Source: a bacterium
GTDB taxonomy: Bacteria > Actinomycetota > Acidimicrobiia > Spongiisociales > Spongiisociaceae
NCBI GenBank assembly: GCA_028821575.1
Contig: JAPPFW010000042.1
Location: 1 to 64,000 of the forward strand
Length of the DNA: 64,000 nucleotides
Direction of reading: 5' to 3'
Below are positions 8,194 through 17,177 of the stretch, piece after piece (position 1 is the stretch's first letter; every line of letters starts with the position of its first letter). A program made the position numbers and the translations under genes. The notes below the pieces were generated by a model. The model did not search any database. It saw only the letters and a list, made by a program, of their open reading frames with translations, and was not told where the DNA came from.

Positions 8194-9176
8194 CCTCCTG
8201 CGGTGACGAACACGTGGTCGAGGGCCTCTTCGGGTGACGGGTGGGGGCTGGCCTCGGCGAACGTCACGGCCCTCTCGACAGCTTCCTGTTCCTCCGCGTC
8301 GATGGAGTCCAGTTCCGGCGCTGTGATCCCGGCTTCTGTCTGGAGCAGATCCCGGAAGCAGGTCACGGGATCGCGTTCCTTCCAGCGAGCCACCTCCTCC
8401 TCGGTGCGGTAGGCGGACACGAAGGCACTCTCGCCCTCGCTATGACCGGAGAAGCGGTAGGTGATCGCCTCGATCAGGGTGGGGCCCTCCCCGCGCCGGG
8501 CCCGGTCGACAGCCTCTCCCACCACGCGGCGGACCTCCAGCACGTCGTTCCCGTCCACCTCAAGGCTCGCCACGCCGAAGGGTTCGCCCCGGCGGTAGAT
8601 CCTCCCCGCGGTGAGATCGGTGGTCGGGGTGAACTCCATGTACTGGTTGGACTCGCACAGGTAGATGACCGGGAGCTTCCAGATGGCGGCCAGGTTCAGG
8701 GCCTCGAGCAGGACTCCCTGGTTGGCGGCGCCGTCACCGAAGAAGCAGACCGTCACCCCGTCCCGACCCAACACCGCGTCGGCGATCCCTGACCCGGTGG
8801 CCATCGGGATGCCACCGCCGACGATCCCGTTGGCGCCGAGGATGCCCAGGCTGGTATCGATTATGTGCATCGATCCGCCCTTGCCCCGGCAGTAGCCGTC
8901 CTCCCGACCGAAGAGTTCGGCCATCATCGGGGCCACGTCGGCCCCTTTGGCTATGCAGTGACCATGGCCCCGGTGGGTGCTGGTGATGTGATCGGTGTCA
9001 CGGAGCACGCTGCAGGCACCGACCGCAACCGCCTCCTCGCCCACGTAGACATGCACGAAGCCGGGAAGCCTCCCGAGCCTGTGCAACTCCTGGACTTTCT
9101 CCTCGAACACCCGGATGCGCACCATCCGCCGGTAGAGGCTGAGGAGTGTGTCGGTGTCGGGCAGCATCGTCTGCAT
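8190..9176 (-). CDS. 2-oxoacid dehydrogenase E1 component, alpha subunit
   Basis: 328-aa E1-alpha with the TPP motif GDGAANQGVLLEALNLAA...CESNQY in the middle and the phosphorylation-loop-like YRFSGHSEGE region after it. The start is placed at ATG 9176 because GCAGGTAGG directly precedes it and the protein then begins at the usual point for the family (LLSLYRRMVRIRVFEEK). An open frame continues upstream to 9437 but overlaps the divergent hydrolase gene and has no family sequence. It is first in the E1-alpha/E1-beta/lipoyl/TPP-enzyme series. No E3 is present in the window. Confidence 0.92.
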   Translation of the reverse strand: MQTMLPDTDTLLSLYRRMVRIRVFEEKVQELHRLGRLPGFVHVYVGEEAVAVGACSVLRDTDHITSTHRGHGHCIAKGADVAPMMAELFGREDGYCRGKGGSMHIIDTSLGILGANGIVGGGIPMATGSGIADAVLGRDGVTVCFFGDGAANQGVLLEALNLAAIWKLPVIYLCESNQYMEFTPTTDLTAGRIYRRGEPFGVASLEVDGNDVLEVRRVVGEAVDRARRGEGPTLIEAITYRFSGHSEGESAFVSAYRTEEEVARWKERDPVTCFRDLLQTEAGITAPELDSIDAEEQEAVERAVTFAEASPHPSPEEALDHVFVTAGG

Positions 9177-9284
9177 CCTACCTGCCTCACCGGGACGTTG
9201 CCGGTACGCCTCGATCGCGTTTCTTCGGTCCTGCTTCAAGGGTAACCTGACCGTCCGCTCAGGCTTCGCGAAGGGCAGCATCCG

Positions 9285-10316
9285 GTGCGTAGGTTCTCGA
9301 TCACGACGCTGTCGCTGCTCGTGCTGGCCGCTGCCCTGGGACTGGACACAGGGCCGGCCGACGCGGATAGCAGCGTCCCTCCGTGCCCCGATCTCACCCT
9401 CCTGTTCGCCCGCGGGTCGGACGAACACCTGGCCCATCGATCACGTACGCAGGGCGAGACGCGGTCCTACCTCGATCAGTTGGAGTCCCTGCTTCCCGGC
9501 TATGCGGTCAACCGGTACGAACTCGGATCCGAGACTCATGGAGGGTATCGATACCGAGCCTTCGGTATCGCCACCCTTTTCGGCGCATCGAGATCCAGCT
9601 TCGCGCAGGTCATCAACTCCGCCATCGCGAGCATCCTCTCCGCTATCCGGAGCGGGCAGCCGTTCAGGATTCGCAGGATTCTGCACAACACGGAACTCGA
9701 TCTGGCTCGGGCAATCGAAGCGCTCGAACTGTCCAGATACGACGACTCCGTCAGGGAGGGGACCGGCGAGATGATCTCCTACCTCGAGGCCAGGTCGGCC
9801 AGGTGTCCCGATGAGGTCTTCGCGGTCGGTGGGTACTCGCAGGGGGCCCATGTGGTCGGCCGGGCCCTCTTCGGGCTGGCGCCGGAGACCAGGGCGCGCA
9901 TCGCTCATGTCGCGTTGTTCGCCGATCCCAAGCTCTACCTACCCGAAGGGGACAGTGCCGAGTCTGTCGAGAGATGTGCAACTGCGGTTCCCGGCGCCGT
10001 GTCGATATGGCGGCGGGGCGATGTCGCGTGTTCGACTAGCGGGGGCATCCTCAGCCACGGCGGATTGACAGTTCCGGACGTGAGGAGGCGTGACCCGTAC
10101 CTGCCGCCGGATATCGCTTCTCGGAGCGGGTCGTGGTGTGACCGCCGAGACGGGGTCTGCAATGGCAGCCTCCTGGACGTGGTGCTGGACCTGCGCTTCG
10201 ATGTTTCCGCTCGTCGCTTCTTCTTCCCCGCCCACGGGGCCTATCCGGAGAGGTACTTCGCGGCGGCCGCCGACGAAGCCGCCAAGAGATTGGAAGAAGC
10301 GGTGGCGAGGTCGTAG
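9285..10316 (+). CDS. Secreted cutinase-family serine hydrolase
   Basis: 343-aa alpha/beta hydrolase with an N-terminal signal peptide (RRFSITTLSLLVLAAALG, likely cleaved after PADA). FARGSDE is the oxyanion-side cutinase motif, GYSQG holds the nucleophile Ser185, and CDRRDGVCNG and PAHGAY supply the predicted Asp and His. Actinobacterial cutinase-like proteins cleave esters of lipids or polyesters outside the cell. The region between residues 85 and 165 is longer than in fungal cutinases, so a lid or PE-PPE-like insertion is possible. The start is GTG 9285, divergent from E1-alpha with about 108 bp between them. Confidence 0.85.
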   Translation: MRRFSITTLSLLVLAAALGLDTGPADADSSVPPCPDLTLLFARGSDEHLAHRSRTQGETRSYLDQLESLLPGYAVNRYELGSETHGGYRYRAFGIATLFGASRSSFAQVINSAIASILSAIRSGQPFRIRRILHNTELDLARAIEALELSRYDDSVREGTGEMISYLEARSARCPDEVFAVGGYSQGAHVVGRALFGLAPETRARIAHVALFADPKLYLPEGDSAESVERCATAVPGAVSIWRRGDVACSTSGGILSHGGLTVPDVRRRDPYLPPDIASRSGSWCDRRDGVCNGSLLDVVLDLRFDVSARRFFFPAHGAYPERYFAAAADEAAKRLEEAVARS

Positions 10317-10372
10317 AGCCAGCAGACATCAGAAGTGTGGGTAAGACCCCGCTGGGGTAACGGGTGGACCTG

Positions 10373-11611
10373 CTACGAGACCTTCTGGATCCCCGGGTCG
10401 GAAGCGAGGCGTTCGAGCCAGACCGTGCCGGGGCTGACGATCTCCTCCGCGTCATCCAAACGGCCGGTGGTCTCGGGCCACTTCGGACCGGCCCCGGTGA
10501 ACAGGCACACGACGGTATCGGCGGGTTCGATGGTTCCGCCCTGTGCCAGGGACCACGCAGCCGCCAATGAAGCCGCCGAAGATGGTTCGGGGCTGAGACC
10601 CATCGTGGCCGCGTAGCGGGTCGCGGCCACGATCTCCCGGTCTGATACGTCGATCGCCTGCCCTCCCGACTCCCGGATGGCGCGGAGAGTCATAGCGCCG
10701 CCGGTCGGGTCACCTATCGAGAGGGCGATCGTCTCGGGATCGTGGATGTAAGGGACGGTGTCCGACCCGTCCCTGAAGGACCGGACGATCGGGTTGGCGG
10801 CCACCGGTTGGACGCCGTGCAGCTTGGGGATCGAGTCGGTCCATCCCAGGCGGGCCATCTCCCCGAAGGCCTTCCACGGTCCGTACAGGCCGTCCCCGGC
10901 CGCGATCGGGACGATGAAGTGGTCGGGTACCCGGCCGAGCGCCAGGGTTGCGTCGTAGGCCATGGTCTTGTAGCCCTCCATCCCGTACGGCGTGGCCACC
11001 GGGTTGGGAGTCATATAGGTGGAGGGGTACCAGCCGTGGTTACGAACGAAACTCTCCAGGGGGGGTTGGCGCTTCATCTCGACGATCACTGTGGCGCCGA
11101 AGAGGCGCATCCACTGCCGCTGAACCACCGGCGCCCTGGGATCGACCAGGATCACGCAGCGGAGGCCGCCCCTCGCCGCGTAGGCCGCCGCGCTCATCCC
11201 ATGGTTCCCGGTGGTCGAACACGCGATCCGGTCGTACCCGAGTTGGCGCGCCATGGACTGGGCGGAGGAATGGAAACGGTCCTTGAACGAGTAGGTCGGG
11301 TTGACAGTCTCGTTCTGGACCCACACGCCGGACAGCGGGTTCTCGGCGGACTCCGGGAGGTGCACCAGCGGCGTGCGCCCCTCGCCGAGGCTGATCACCG
11401 AGCTCTCGTCCGCAACCGGGAGCAACTCCCTGTACCGCCACATGGAGCGGTCGTCACGCCGGCGCCACTCGTCGATGGTGACGCTGGCGGCCACCCGGGC
11501 CTCGTCGTAGACGGTCTCCAGAGCTCCACCACAGTCACGGCACCCGAGGAAGTGACCGCCGAGATCGGTCTCCAGCTGACACTCCACGCATCGCAGCCCT
11601 ACAGCAAACAT
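10373..11611 (-). CDS. Threonine synthase-like PLP-dependent lyase
   Basis: 412-aa fold-type II PLP enzyme. An N-terminal zinc-ribbon-like segment (CVEC...CRDCGG, residues 8-28) is typical of one threonine synthase subgroup. The PLP lysine is in PTYSFKDRF and the phosphate-binding loop is STTGNHGMSAAAYAA. The C-terminus FTGAGPKWPET resembles the conserved threonine synthase end. It may convert O-phosphohomoserine to threonine or be a related lyase. It lies in a catabolic neighbourhood and divergent from a DSD1-type enzyme, not with hom or thrB, so a specialised paralogue is plausible. Confidence 0.82.
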   Translation of the reverse strand: MFAVGLRCVECQLETDLGGHFLGCRDCGGALETVYDEARVAASVTIDEWRRRDDRSMWRYRELLPVADESSVISLGEGRTPLVHLPESAENPLSGVWVQNETVNPTYSFKDRFHSSAQSMARQLGYDRIACSTTGNHGMSAAAYAARGGLRCVILVDPRAPVVQRQWMRLFGATVIVEMKRQPPLESFVRNHGWYPSTYMTPNPVATPYGMEGYKTMAYDATLALGRVPDHFIVPIAAGDGLYGPWKAFGEMARLGWTDSIPKLHGVQPVAANPIVRSFRDGSDTVPYIHDPETIALSIGDPTGGAMTLRAIRESGGQAIDVSDREIVAATRYAATMGLSPEPSSAASLAAAWSLAQGGTIEPADTVVCLFTGAGPKWPETTGRLDDAEEIVSPGTVWLERLASDPGIQKVS

Positions 11612-11713
11612 GCCACCTCCGGATCGCCGGACCGAGGGTAGTGGGCGGCACGAGAGCTACGCCGCGCCCCCCTTCCATATACTCTCAGGATCCGGCCTGG
11701 AAGGAGACCGCAG

Positions 11714-12868
11714 ATGCCCGTAGGCGCCAGAGGACCGAACGAACATCTCATCGGGGTGCCGGGCTCCCGCCACGAGCTCGGAACTCCGTCGCTGGTCATC
11801 GATCTGGACATCATGAACGCCAACATCGCGTCGCTCGCCGAGCACGCGGTGGCCCACGATTACGAGGTCCGGCCGGTCGGCAAGATCCACAAGTCGATCG
11901 AGATAACCCGGCGGCAGGTGGAAGCAGGGGGCCGGGGACCTTGCTGCGCCACCCTTGCCGAGGCCGAGGTCTTCGTGGATGCGGGCTTCAGCGACGTCAT
12001 GCTCTTCACGTCGGTGGTCACTCCTCCCAAGTTGGACCGCGTAGCCGAGTTGAACGCCCGGGCCGAGGACTTCATCGTCTGTGCCGACCAAGCCTCCAAC
12101 GTGGTCCAACTCGGCGAGGCCGCCCGCCGTTCCGGCCGCCCTATGAAGGTGCTCGTCGACCTTGAGACCGGCAGTTACCGGACCGGCGTCGTAGGCGAGG
12201 AGGCCGCGCTGGCTCTCGCCCGACTCATCGTGGACACGGAGGGACTCGAGTACGCAGGCCTGCAGGGATACACCGGCCACCACATGAATACGGTGGACTT
12301 CGAGGCCCGGCGTACACGAGGAATCGAGGTGATCGAACCGGTCGTGCGAGCGGCAGAACGCCTGACGGCCGCCGGTCTCGAACCAGAGATCGTGTCAGGC
12401 GGGGGGACCGGCACCCACGACATAGACCACGAGGTGGGCATCTTCACCGAGATCCAGGCCGGCACCTACGTGCTGATGGACACCAACTACTACAACGTGG
12501 TGATGCGACGCGACGAGCCCCACCCGTTCGGGCCGGCCCTCTTCGTGCGTACGACGGTGCTGAGCAACTGCCAGCCGGAGTTCGCCATAACGGACGCCGG
12601 GATCAAGGAAGTCGACGTGATTTTCGGGATCGAGAATCCGGAGATCCTGCGCGGGGCGCCTCCTGGGGCCACCTTCGAGGTGGCGGGCGACGACATGGGC
12701 AAGGTGAGGTTCGCCAATCCCGGTGTGGACCGGCTCGCGGTAGGCGACGTGGTGGAGATACTGCCGCCCCACTGCTACCAGACCACGGTCCTCTACCGCT
12801 ACTTCCACGTCGTGAGCGGAGACACCCTGGTGGACATCTGGCCGGTCGACGCCTACGACAACTGGTAG
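11714..12868 (+). CDS. DSD1/D-threonine aldolase-like PLP enzyme (alanine racemase N-terminal fold)
   Basis: 384-aa fold-type III PLP protein. The N-terminal barrel has the PLP lysine in RPVGKIHKSIEI (about residues 55-66), and the C-terminus has LPPHCYQTTVLYRYFHV, the metal-binding His/Cys region of D-serine dehydratase and D-threonine aldolase. Such enzymes cleave or dehydrate D-3-hydroxy amino acids. The start ATG 11714 has GGAAGGAGA upstream. It is 13 bp ahead of the Rieske oxygenase on the same strand, so they are probably co-transcribed, which suggests a substrate that is an N-methylated or D-amino-acid-like compound. Confidence 0.84.
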   Translation: MPVGARGPNEHLIGVPGSRHELGTPSLVIDLDIMNANIASLAEHAVAHDYEVRPVGKIHKSIEITRRQVEAGGRGPCCATLAEAEVFVDAGFSDVMLFTSVVTPPKLDRVAELNARAEDFIVCADQASNVVQLGEAARRSGRPMKVLVDLETGSYRTGVVGEEAALALARLIVDTEGLEYAGLQGYTGHHMNTVDFEARRTRGIEVIEPVVRAAERLTAAGLEPEIVSGGGTGTHDIDHEVGIFTEIQAGTYVLMDTNYYNVVMRRDEPHPFGPALFVRTTVLSNCQPEFAITDAGIKEVDVIFGIENPEILRGAPPGATFEVAGDDMGKVRFANPGVDRLAVGDVVEILPPHCYQTTVLYRYFHVVSGDTLVDIWPVDAYDNW

Positions 12869-12881
12869 CAGGGGCCCGGAG

Positions 12882-14054
12882 TTGCAGGCCGGACGGGAGA
12901 CGCCGCCGGATAACCGTCGGGGGATGCCGGTCTTGGCGGTGGACGCGTACACCTCCCAGGAGTGGTTCGACCGGGAGCAGGAGCAGATCTTCTCCCGCAC
13001 CTGGGCCTTCGCCGGCCTGGCGGAGGATATCGCGGAGCCCGGCCGGTACATCGCGGTTCAGGCGGGCCTGAACAACATCTTCATCGTCATGGGCCGCGAC
13101 AGGAGGCTGCGGGCCTTTCACAACATCTGCCGCCACCGGGGAACGCAGCTGCTTCGGGCGGTGGGGAACACCCAGCGGGCCATCGTGTGTCCCTATCACG
13201 ACTGGACGTACGACTTGGAGGGCGCCCTCATATCCGTGCCGAACCGGGAGCGTGAGTTCCCCGACCTGGATATGGCATGCCTCGGGCTAAGTAAGGGGTC
13301 CGTCGACCGCTGGCGGGGGATGCTTTGGGTGCATCCCGACGCGGACGCCGGATCGATCATGGACTGGTTCGGAGAGGTGGAGCCCTACCTGGGACCTCAC
13401 GACGTGGACGGGCTGGTCGAGCCGAAGAAGGCTCGGGTCGAGTACGAGGTCGCGGCCAACTGGAAGATCGTGGTGGAGAACTACATCGACGGCTACCACC
13501 TCGCTCACCTGCACTCCGGCACGCTGGCGATGTACGACCACTCGCGCATCGAGTCGGGTTTCGTGGGTCCGCACTTCGCGTTCTGGGAGCCTTTGAGCGC
13601 CGACTACCTCCGGAACGTGGAGAGGAACGCGCCGTACCCGCTGGTGGTTCCGGCCGACCGGGCGGGTGCGTGGGTGCCGATGCTGTTCCCGGGTATCGGG
13701 CTGGCGGAGACCGAGAGTTCGTGGTCGGTGTTCCACGTGATCCCGTTGGCGCCCGACCGGACGCGGGTGGTGATCCGTTCCAAGGTCGCCGCCGCCTCCT
13801 CCGGTGCGTTCCTGCGGCAGTCCATCCGCTCCTATGGCTTCTGGCGCGGGCGGACCCGGGGCAAGTTCGAAGGGGACTCCTCCGACCCGCTGGCCTCCGG
13901 CGACTTCACGGCCGAGGACATCTACGCCTGTGAACAGCAGCAGCGTTCCCTCAGGAGCCCGTACTTCCGCCACGGTCCTTCCTCGCTCTCGGGAGAGGCG
14001 GGGGTGCGGGGTCACCAGGAACTGGTCCGCGAGTGGGTGGAAGGGAGCCGGTGA
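12882..14054 (+). CDS. Rieske non-heme iron oxygenase, alpha subunit
   Basis: 390-aa oxygenase. The Rieske 2Fe-2S ligands are Cys83-x-His85 and Cys103-x2-His106 (CRHRG and CPYHDW). The mononuclear iron ligands are His206 and His211 in DGYHLAHLH, with an acidic third ligand near EDIYACEQQQ. The domain order and the partner reductase resemble glycine-betaine/carnitine-type monooxygenases, so oxidative N-demethylation is a reasonable guess. Translation may begin at TTG 12882 or ATG 12924; the latter has GGGGG just upstream. It overlaps the reductase gene by a GTGA junction. Confidence 0.88.
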   Translation: MQAGRETPPDNRRGMPVLAVDAYTSQEWFDREQEQIFSRTWAFAGLAEDIAEPGRYIAVQAGLNNIFIVMGRDRRLRAFHNICRHRGTQLLRAVGNTQRAIVCPYHDWTYDLEGALISVPNREREFPDLDMACLGLSKGSVDRWRGMLWVHPDADAGSIMDWFGEVEPYLGPHDVDGLVEPKKARVEYEVAANWKIVVENYIDGYHLAHLHSGTLAMYDHSRIESGFVGPHFAFWEPLSADYLRNVERNAPYPLVVPADRAGAWVPMLFPGIGLAETESSWSVFHVIPLAPDRTRVVIRSKVAAASSGAFLRQSIRSYGFWRGRTRGKFEGDSSDPLASGDFTAEDIYACEQQQRSLRSPYFRHGPSSLSGEAGVRGHQELVREWVEGSR

Positions 14055-15109
14055 GGGGCGAGTTCCACCGGCTCCGGGTCCTCGGGAAGCGGGCCGAGAC
14101 GAGGGACGCCACCAGCGTCTCCTTCGAGGTGCCCCCGCCGCTTCGCGAGGCCTTCCGCTGGAGAGCCGGCCAACACATCACCCTGCGTTTCCGCATCGAG
14201 GGTCGGCAGGAGCGGCGGCCATACTCCATCTCGCAGAATCCCTTCGGAGACCGCCCGCTGCGTGTCACCGTAAAGCGGATCCGGGGAGGGCTGGTCTCGA
14301 ACCATATCCACCGGAACGTGGTCCCGGGCCAGGCCGTCGACGTGATGCCGCCGTTCGGCGGGTTCTGCCTGGATGCGGACCCCCGCGAGAGGCGCACCCA
14401 CTACTTCTTCGGCGCCGGCAGCGGTATCACCCCTCTCTACGCGATGATCGGCTCGGTCCTGGCCGCCGAGCCATACTCGACGGCGCTCCTCGCATACGGC
14501 AACACCGATTACGCGGGCATCATCTTCCGCGATGCGCTGGGGGCTCTGGAATCAGGTTCGGGCGGGCGGCTGAGGGTCCGGCACGTCCTCTCCTCCCCCA
14601 CCCGGAGGGCTCCATCCCGACCCTGGCGGCGCGGCCGGATAGGCGCGGCAACCGTGGCCGACTTCATCGACGAGCATCCCCCGTACGCCCAGGACACCCG
14701 CTACTACGTCTGCGGACCCGGTGACATGAACACGGTCGTGCGGGCGGCGCTGTTGGGGATCGACGTACCCGAAGAGCGCATCCACACCGAAAGCTACCGC
14801 CCGACGACGCCCCCGGACGACTCCGTGGCGGGGGTCGGCGCAGCGATGACGGTACACCTCGATGGCAGGACGCTGCAGGTGACCGCGGAGGCGGGCCAGA
14901 CAATCCTCGAGGCGGTGCGGGACGCCGGCGCCGCGCCGCCGTACTCATGCGAGTCAGGCGTCTGCGGCGCCTGCCGGGCACGGCTGCGGGACGGCTCGGC
15001 GCATCTGCGAGCAACGATGGCGCTCACCAGCGCCGAGCTAGCCCGCGGTGTCATACTCACCTGCCAGGCCCTTCCCACAACTCCCCGACTCACGGTGGAT
15101 TACGGCTGA
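14051..15109 (+). CDS. Ferredoxin reductase component of the Rieske oxygenase (FAD/NAD/2Fe-2S)
   Basis: 352-aa reductase: an FAD domain with RPYSIS, an NAD domain with GAGSGITPLYAMI, and a C-terminal plant-type ferredoxin with CESGVCGACRAR and the distal Cys in ILTCQA. It passes electrons from NAD(P)H to the Rieske centre, like GbcB or PaaE. GTG 14051 overlaps the oxygenase stop (GTGA) with GGGAG upstream, a classical coupled start; an in-frame GTG at 14033 is less likely. It ends the DSD1-Rieske-reductase operon and is convergent with the antiporter gene. Confidence 0.9.
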   Translation: MRGEFHRLRVLGKRAETRDATSVSFEVPPPLREAFRWRAGQHITLRFRIEGRQERRPYSISQNPFGDRPLRVTVKRIRGGLVSNHIHRNVVPGQAVDVMPPFGGFCLDADPRERRTHYFFGAGSGITPLYAMIGSVLAAEPYSTALLAYGNTDYAGIIFRDALGALESGSGGRLRVRHVLSSPTRRAPSRPWRRGRIGAATVADFIDEHPPYAQDTRYYVCGPGDMNTVVRAALLGIDVPEERIHTESYRPTTPPDDSVAGVGAAMTVHLDGRTLQVTAEAGQTILEAVRDAGAAPPYSCESGVCGACRARLRDGSAHLRATMALTSAELARGVILTCQALPTTPRLTVDYG

Positions 15110-15247
15110 TTACACGACGCGGAACATGAGTCGACCCGAGCTGCGGGCCGGTCTGGTTCGAGCGGGATCGGGGCTGCGCCTGTCCAAGACGCCGAGAGGG
15201 CGGCACCGGAGCGTTACCGGGACGGCTCAGGCCAATCCCCAGCGTGG

Positions 15248-17047
15248 TCAGGTCGGCTGATCCGTTCGAGGTTCAGCATCTGCCCTGTCGTCCCGTTGAG
15301 GATCGGCGAATCCGGAGTCCCGCTCCGCACCTTCCGGTCCCAGCACCGAGTGCAGGATGGCTTCCGAGTCGGTTTCGGATACCTCGAAGTGTCCGAGAGT
15401 ATGGGCAATCAGTGCGTCGAGAGCAGCCTGACGTTCAGCTACAACATGATCGACCAAGCCATCCCGGTGAAGGTCGCTGGCGTCGTCGACGTCCTCGGCC
15501 CAGGCAAGAATCACGACGTGGGGGTTGTGCTCACGGGCGACGCGGGCGAACTCTTCGACCCTTGCCGGTGGGCTGTCGACCGCGAGAACGACGCGAGCCT
15601 CGCTCAGGCCGGCCCGTTCGGCTATCAGATGGCGCGACACATCTCCGACCAGGACAGCGCGGCCTGACTCCACGGCGCGTTCTTCGGCTCGAGGATCCAG
15701 CGAGACAATCGTGTAAGGAACCGACACCTGTTCGAGAGCGTCGACGACATGGCGGGCACGTGGGCCGTATCCGGTCACCACTACATGGTCCCTCAGATCG
15801 CTGCCATGGTGGGCGAAGCCTTCAGCGGGGTCTCCCGCGACATCCGCCTCCGCCGGGAAGTCAGCCGCCGCCGCGATGCGGGCTGTCATCCGGTCACCCA
15901 GACGGAGGGCAAACGGACTGAGGGCCATGAGCACGACTGTCACAGCGATGAAAGCATCGGTGCCGCCCGCCAGGCCGGCCGGAACGAGCCCGAACTCCCC
16001 CCCGGCTCGTTCGAGCACGAATGAGAACTCGCCGATCTGGGCCAGAACCAGCGCCGAAGACACAACGACCGCTTTCGGTTGTCGAAGCAGGGCGGCGGCT
16101 ACCGCGGTAGACAACAGCTTCACGAGTACCACACCGATAGCAAGACCGATCACGAGTAGTGCACTGCGAGCAAGGTATGCCGGGTCGAACAACATGCCGA
16201 TCGATACGAAGAAGGTCGCCGAGAACAGGATCTGCAGCGGCATCACCTCCCCCATGGCCCGCGCCGCGAGACGGCTCTCGCTGACCATCAACCCGGCGAG
16301 GAATGCACCGAGCGAGATCGACACGTCGAGCAGGCTCGTGAGGTAGACGGTACCGAAACAGATGGCAAGCACGGTCAGGAGAAAGACCTCACCCGACTGG
16401 TTGCGAGCCACCCACCGCATCCACGTCGGGACGAGAGTACGAGCTAGGACCACCACCACGGCAACGATGCCCAGAGCCTTCCCTATAACTACGAGTATGT
16501 CCGCCGGACCCGCCGGCGCTCCACCTAGGAAAGGCACCAGTAGCACCATCCCGACGATGGCGAGATCCTGGAAGATCAGCAGCGAAACGGCGACGTTGCC
16601 GGTGGACGAGGTCGTAGCACGACGTTCGGACAGCATCTTGAGAACGATTGCGGTGCTACTGAGCGACACGAGCAACCCGGTGAACACCGAGGTTCGCCAT
16701 CCTGCGCCGAAGGCTGCAACGAGCAGCGTGACGATACCGGTCGTTATCCCCACCTGGATCGCGCCTCCGACCAGGAACAAAGCCGCCAGCTTCCGCACCC
16801 GCTCGAGACTGAACTCGATGCCAAGGGTGAAGAGCAGCAGGACGACACCTATGTCTGCCGACTGGTTGACGAGATCGATGTCGCCGATGAGACCGATGCC
16901 TCCAGGGCCGATCACCGCGCCGGCTGCCAGGAAACCGACAATCGGCACCGTACCCAACCGAGCCGACACCAGTGCGATCAGTGTCCCCGCCACCAGCAGG
17001 ATGGCGATTTCTTCCATCAACGGAGGGACTGCGAGTGCCGGCGGCAT
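15248..17047 (-). CDS. CPA2 monovalent cation:proton antiporter with RCK-like domain
   Basis: 599-aa membrane protein with about 12 hydrophobic segments in residues 10-385, typical of KefB/KefC-type Na+/H+ or K+/H+ exchange, including SLSSTAIVLKML and LIFQDLAIVGMVLL. Residues 415-535 form a TrkA-N/RCK-like nucleotide domain (VVVTGYGPRARHVVDAL) with a slightly atypical glycine motif. The tail is acidic and disordered. It likely adjusts cytoplasmic K+ and pH. An internal start at residue 11 (MEEIAILL) is possible. Confidence 0.9.
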   Translation of the reverse strand: MPPALAVPPLMEEIAILLVAGTLIALVSARLGTVPIVGFLAAGAVIGPGGIGLIGDIDLVNQSADIGVVLLLFTLGIEFSLERVRKLAALFLVGGAIQVGITTGIVTLLVAAFGAGWRTSVFTGLLVSLSSTAIVLKMLSERRATTSSTGNVAVSLLIFQDLAIVGMVLLVPFLGGAPAGPADILVVIGKALGIVAVVVVLARTLVPTWMRWVARNQSGEVFLLTVLAICFGTVYLTSLLDVSISLGAFLAGLMVSESRLAARAMGEVMPLQILFSATFFVSIGMLFDPAYLARSALLVIGLAIGVVLVKLLSTAVAAALLRQPKAVVVSSALVLAQIGEFSFVLERAGGEFGLVPAGLAGGTDAFIAVTVVLMALSPFALRLGDRMTARIAAAADFPAEADVAGDPAEGFAHHGSDLRDHVVVTGYGPRARHVVDALEQVSVPYTIVSLDPRAEERAVESGRAVLVGDVSRHLIAERAGLSEARVVLAVDSPPARVEEFARVAREHNPHVVILAWAEDVDDASDLHRDGLVDHVVAERQAALDALIAHTLGHFEVSETDSEAILHSVLGPEGAERDSGFADPQRDDRADAEPRTDQPT

Positions 17048-17115
17048 TCCACCACGTTACCGATTGCCTAGGAATACTCTCCCCTGAATGGTCAGTTCCA
17101 AGGGGGTTTCCGGAA

Positions 17116-17136
17116 GTGGTCAGTGGTCAGTGGTCG
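17116..17136. repeat. Short tandem word GTGGTCA repeated
   Basis: Three copies of the 7-bp word GTGGTCA/GTGGTCG lie in tandem in the 130-bp gap between the antiporter start and the hydantoinase stop. The same GTGGTCAGTG word occurs (either strand) at 5129-5152 and 62230-62264. Confidence 0.55.
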
Positions 17137-17177
17137 TTTGGGTCGTCTACATGTCTCGGTCAGGGGTGAGGTCTCCG

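Noticed and set aside
9177-9437. N-terminal extension of E1-alpha to 9437
   Set aside because: It overlaps the divergent cutinase-like gene and its signal peptide and has no family sequence; a ribosome-binding site precedes ATG 9176.
10346-10358. ACCCC-GCT-GGGGT as a terminator between the cutinase-like and threonine-synthase-like genes
   Set aside because: The stem is only 5 bp with a 3-nt loop and no T-run; too weak to call.
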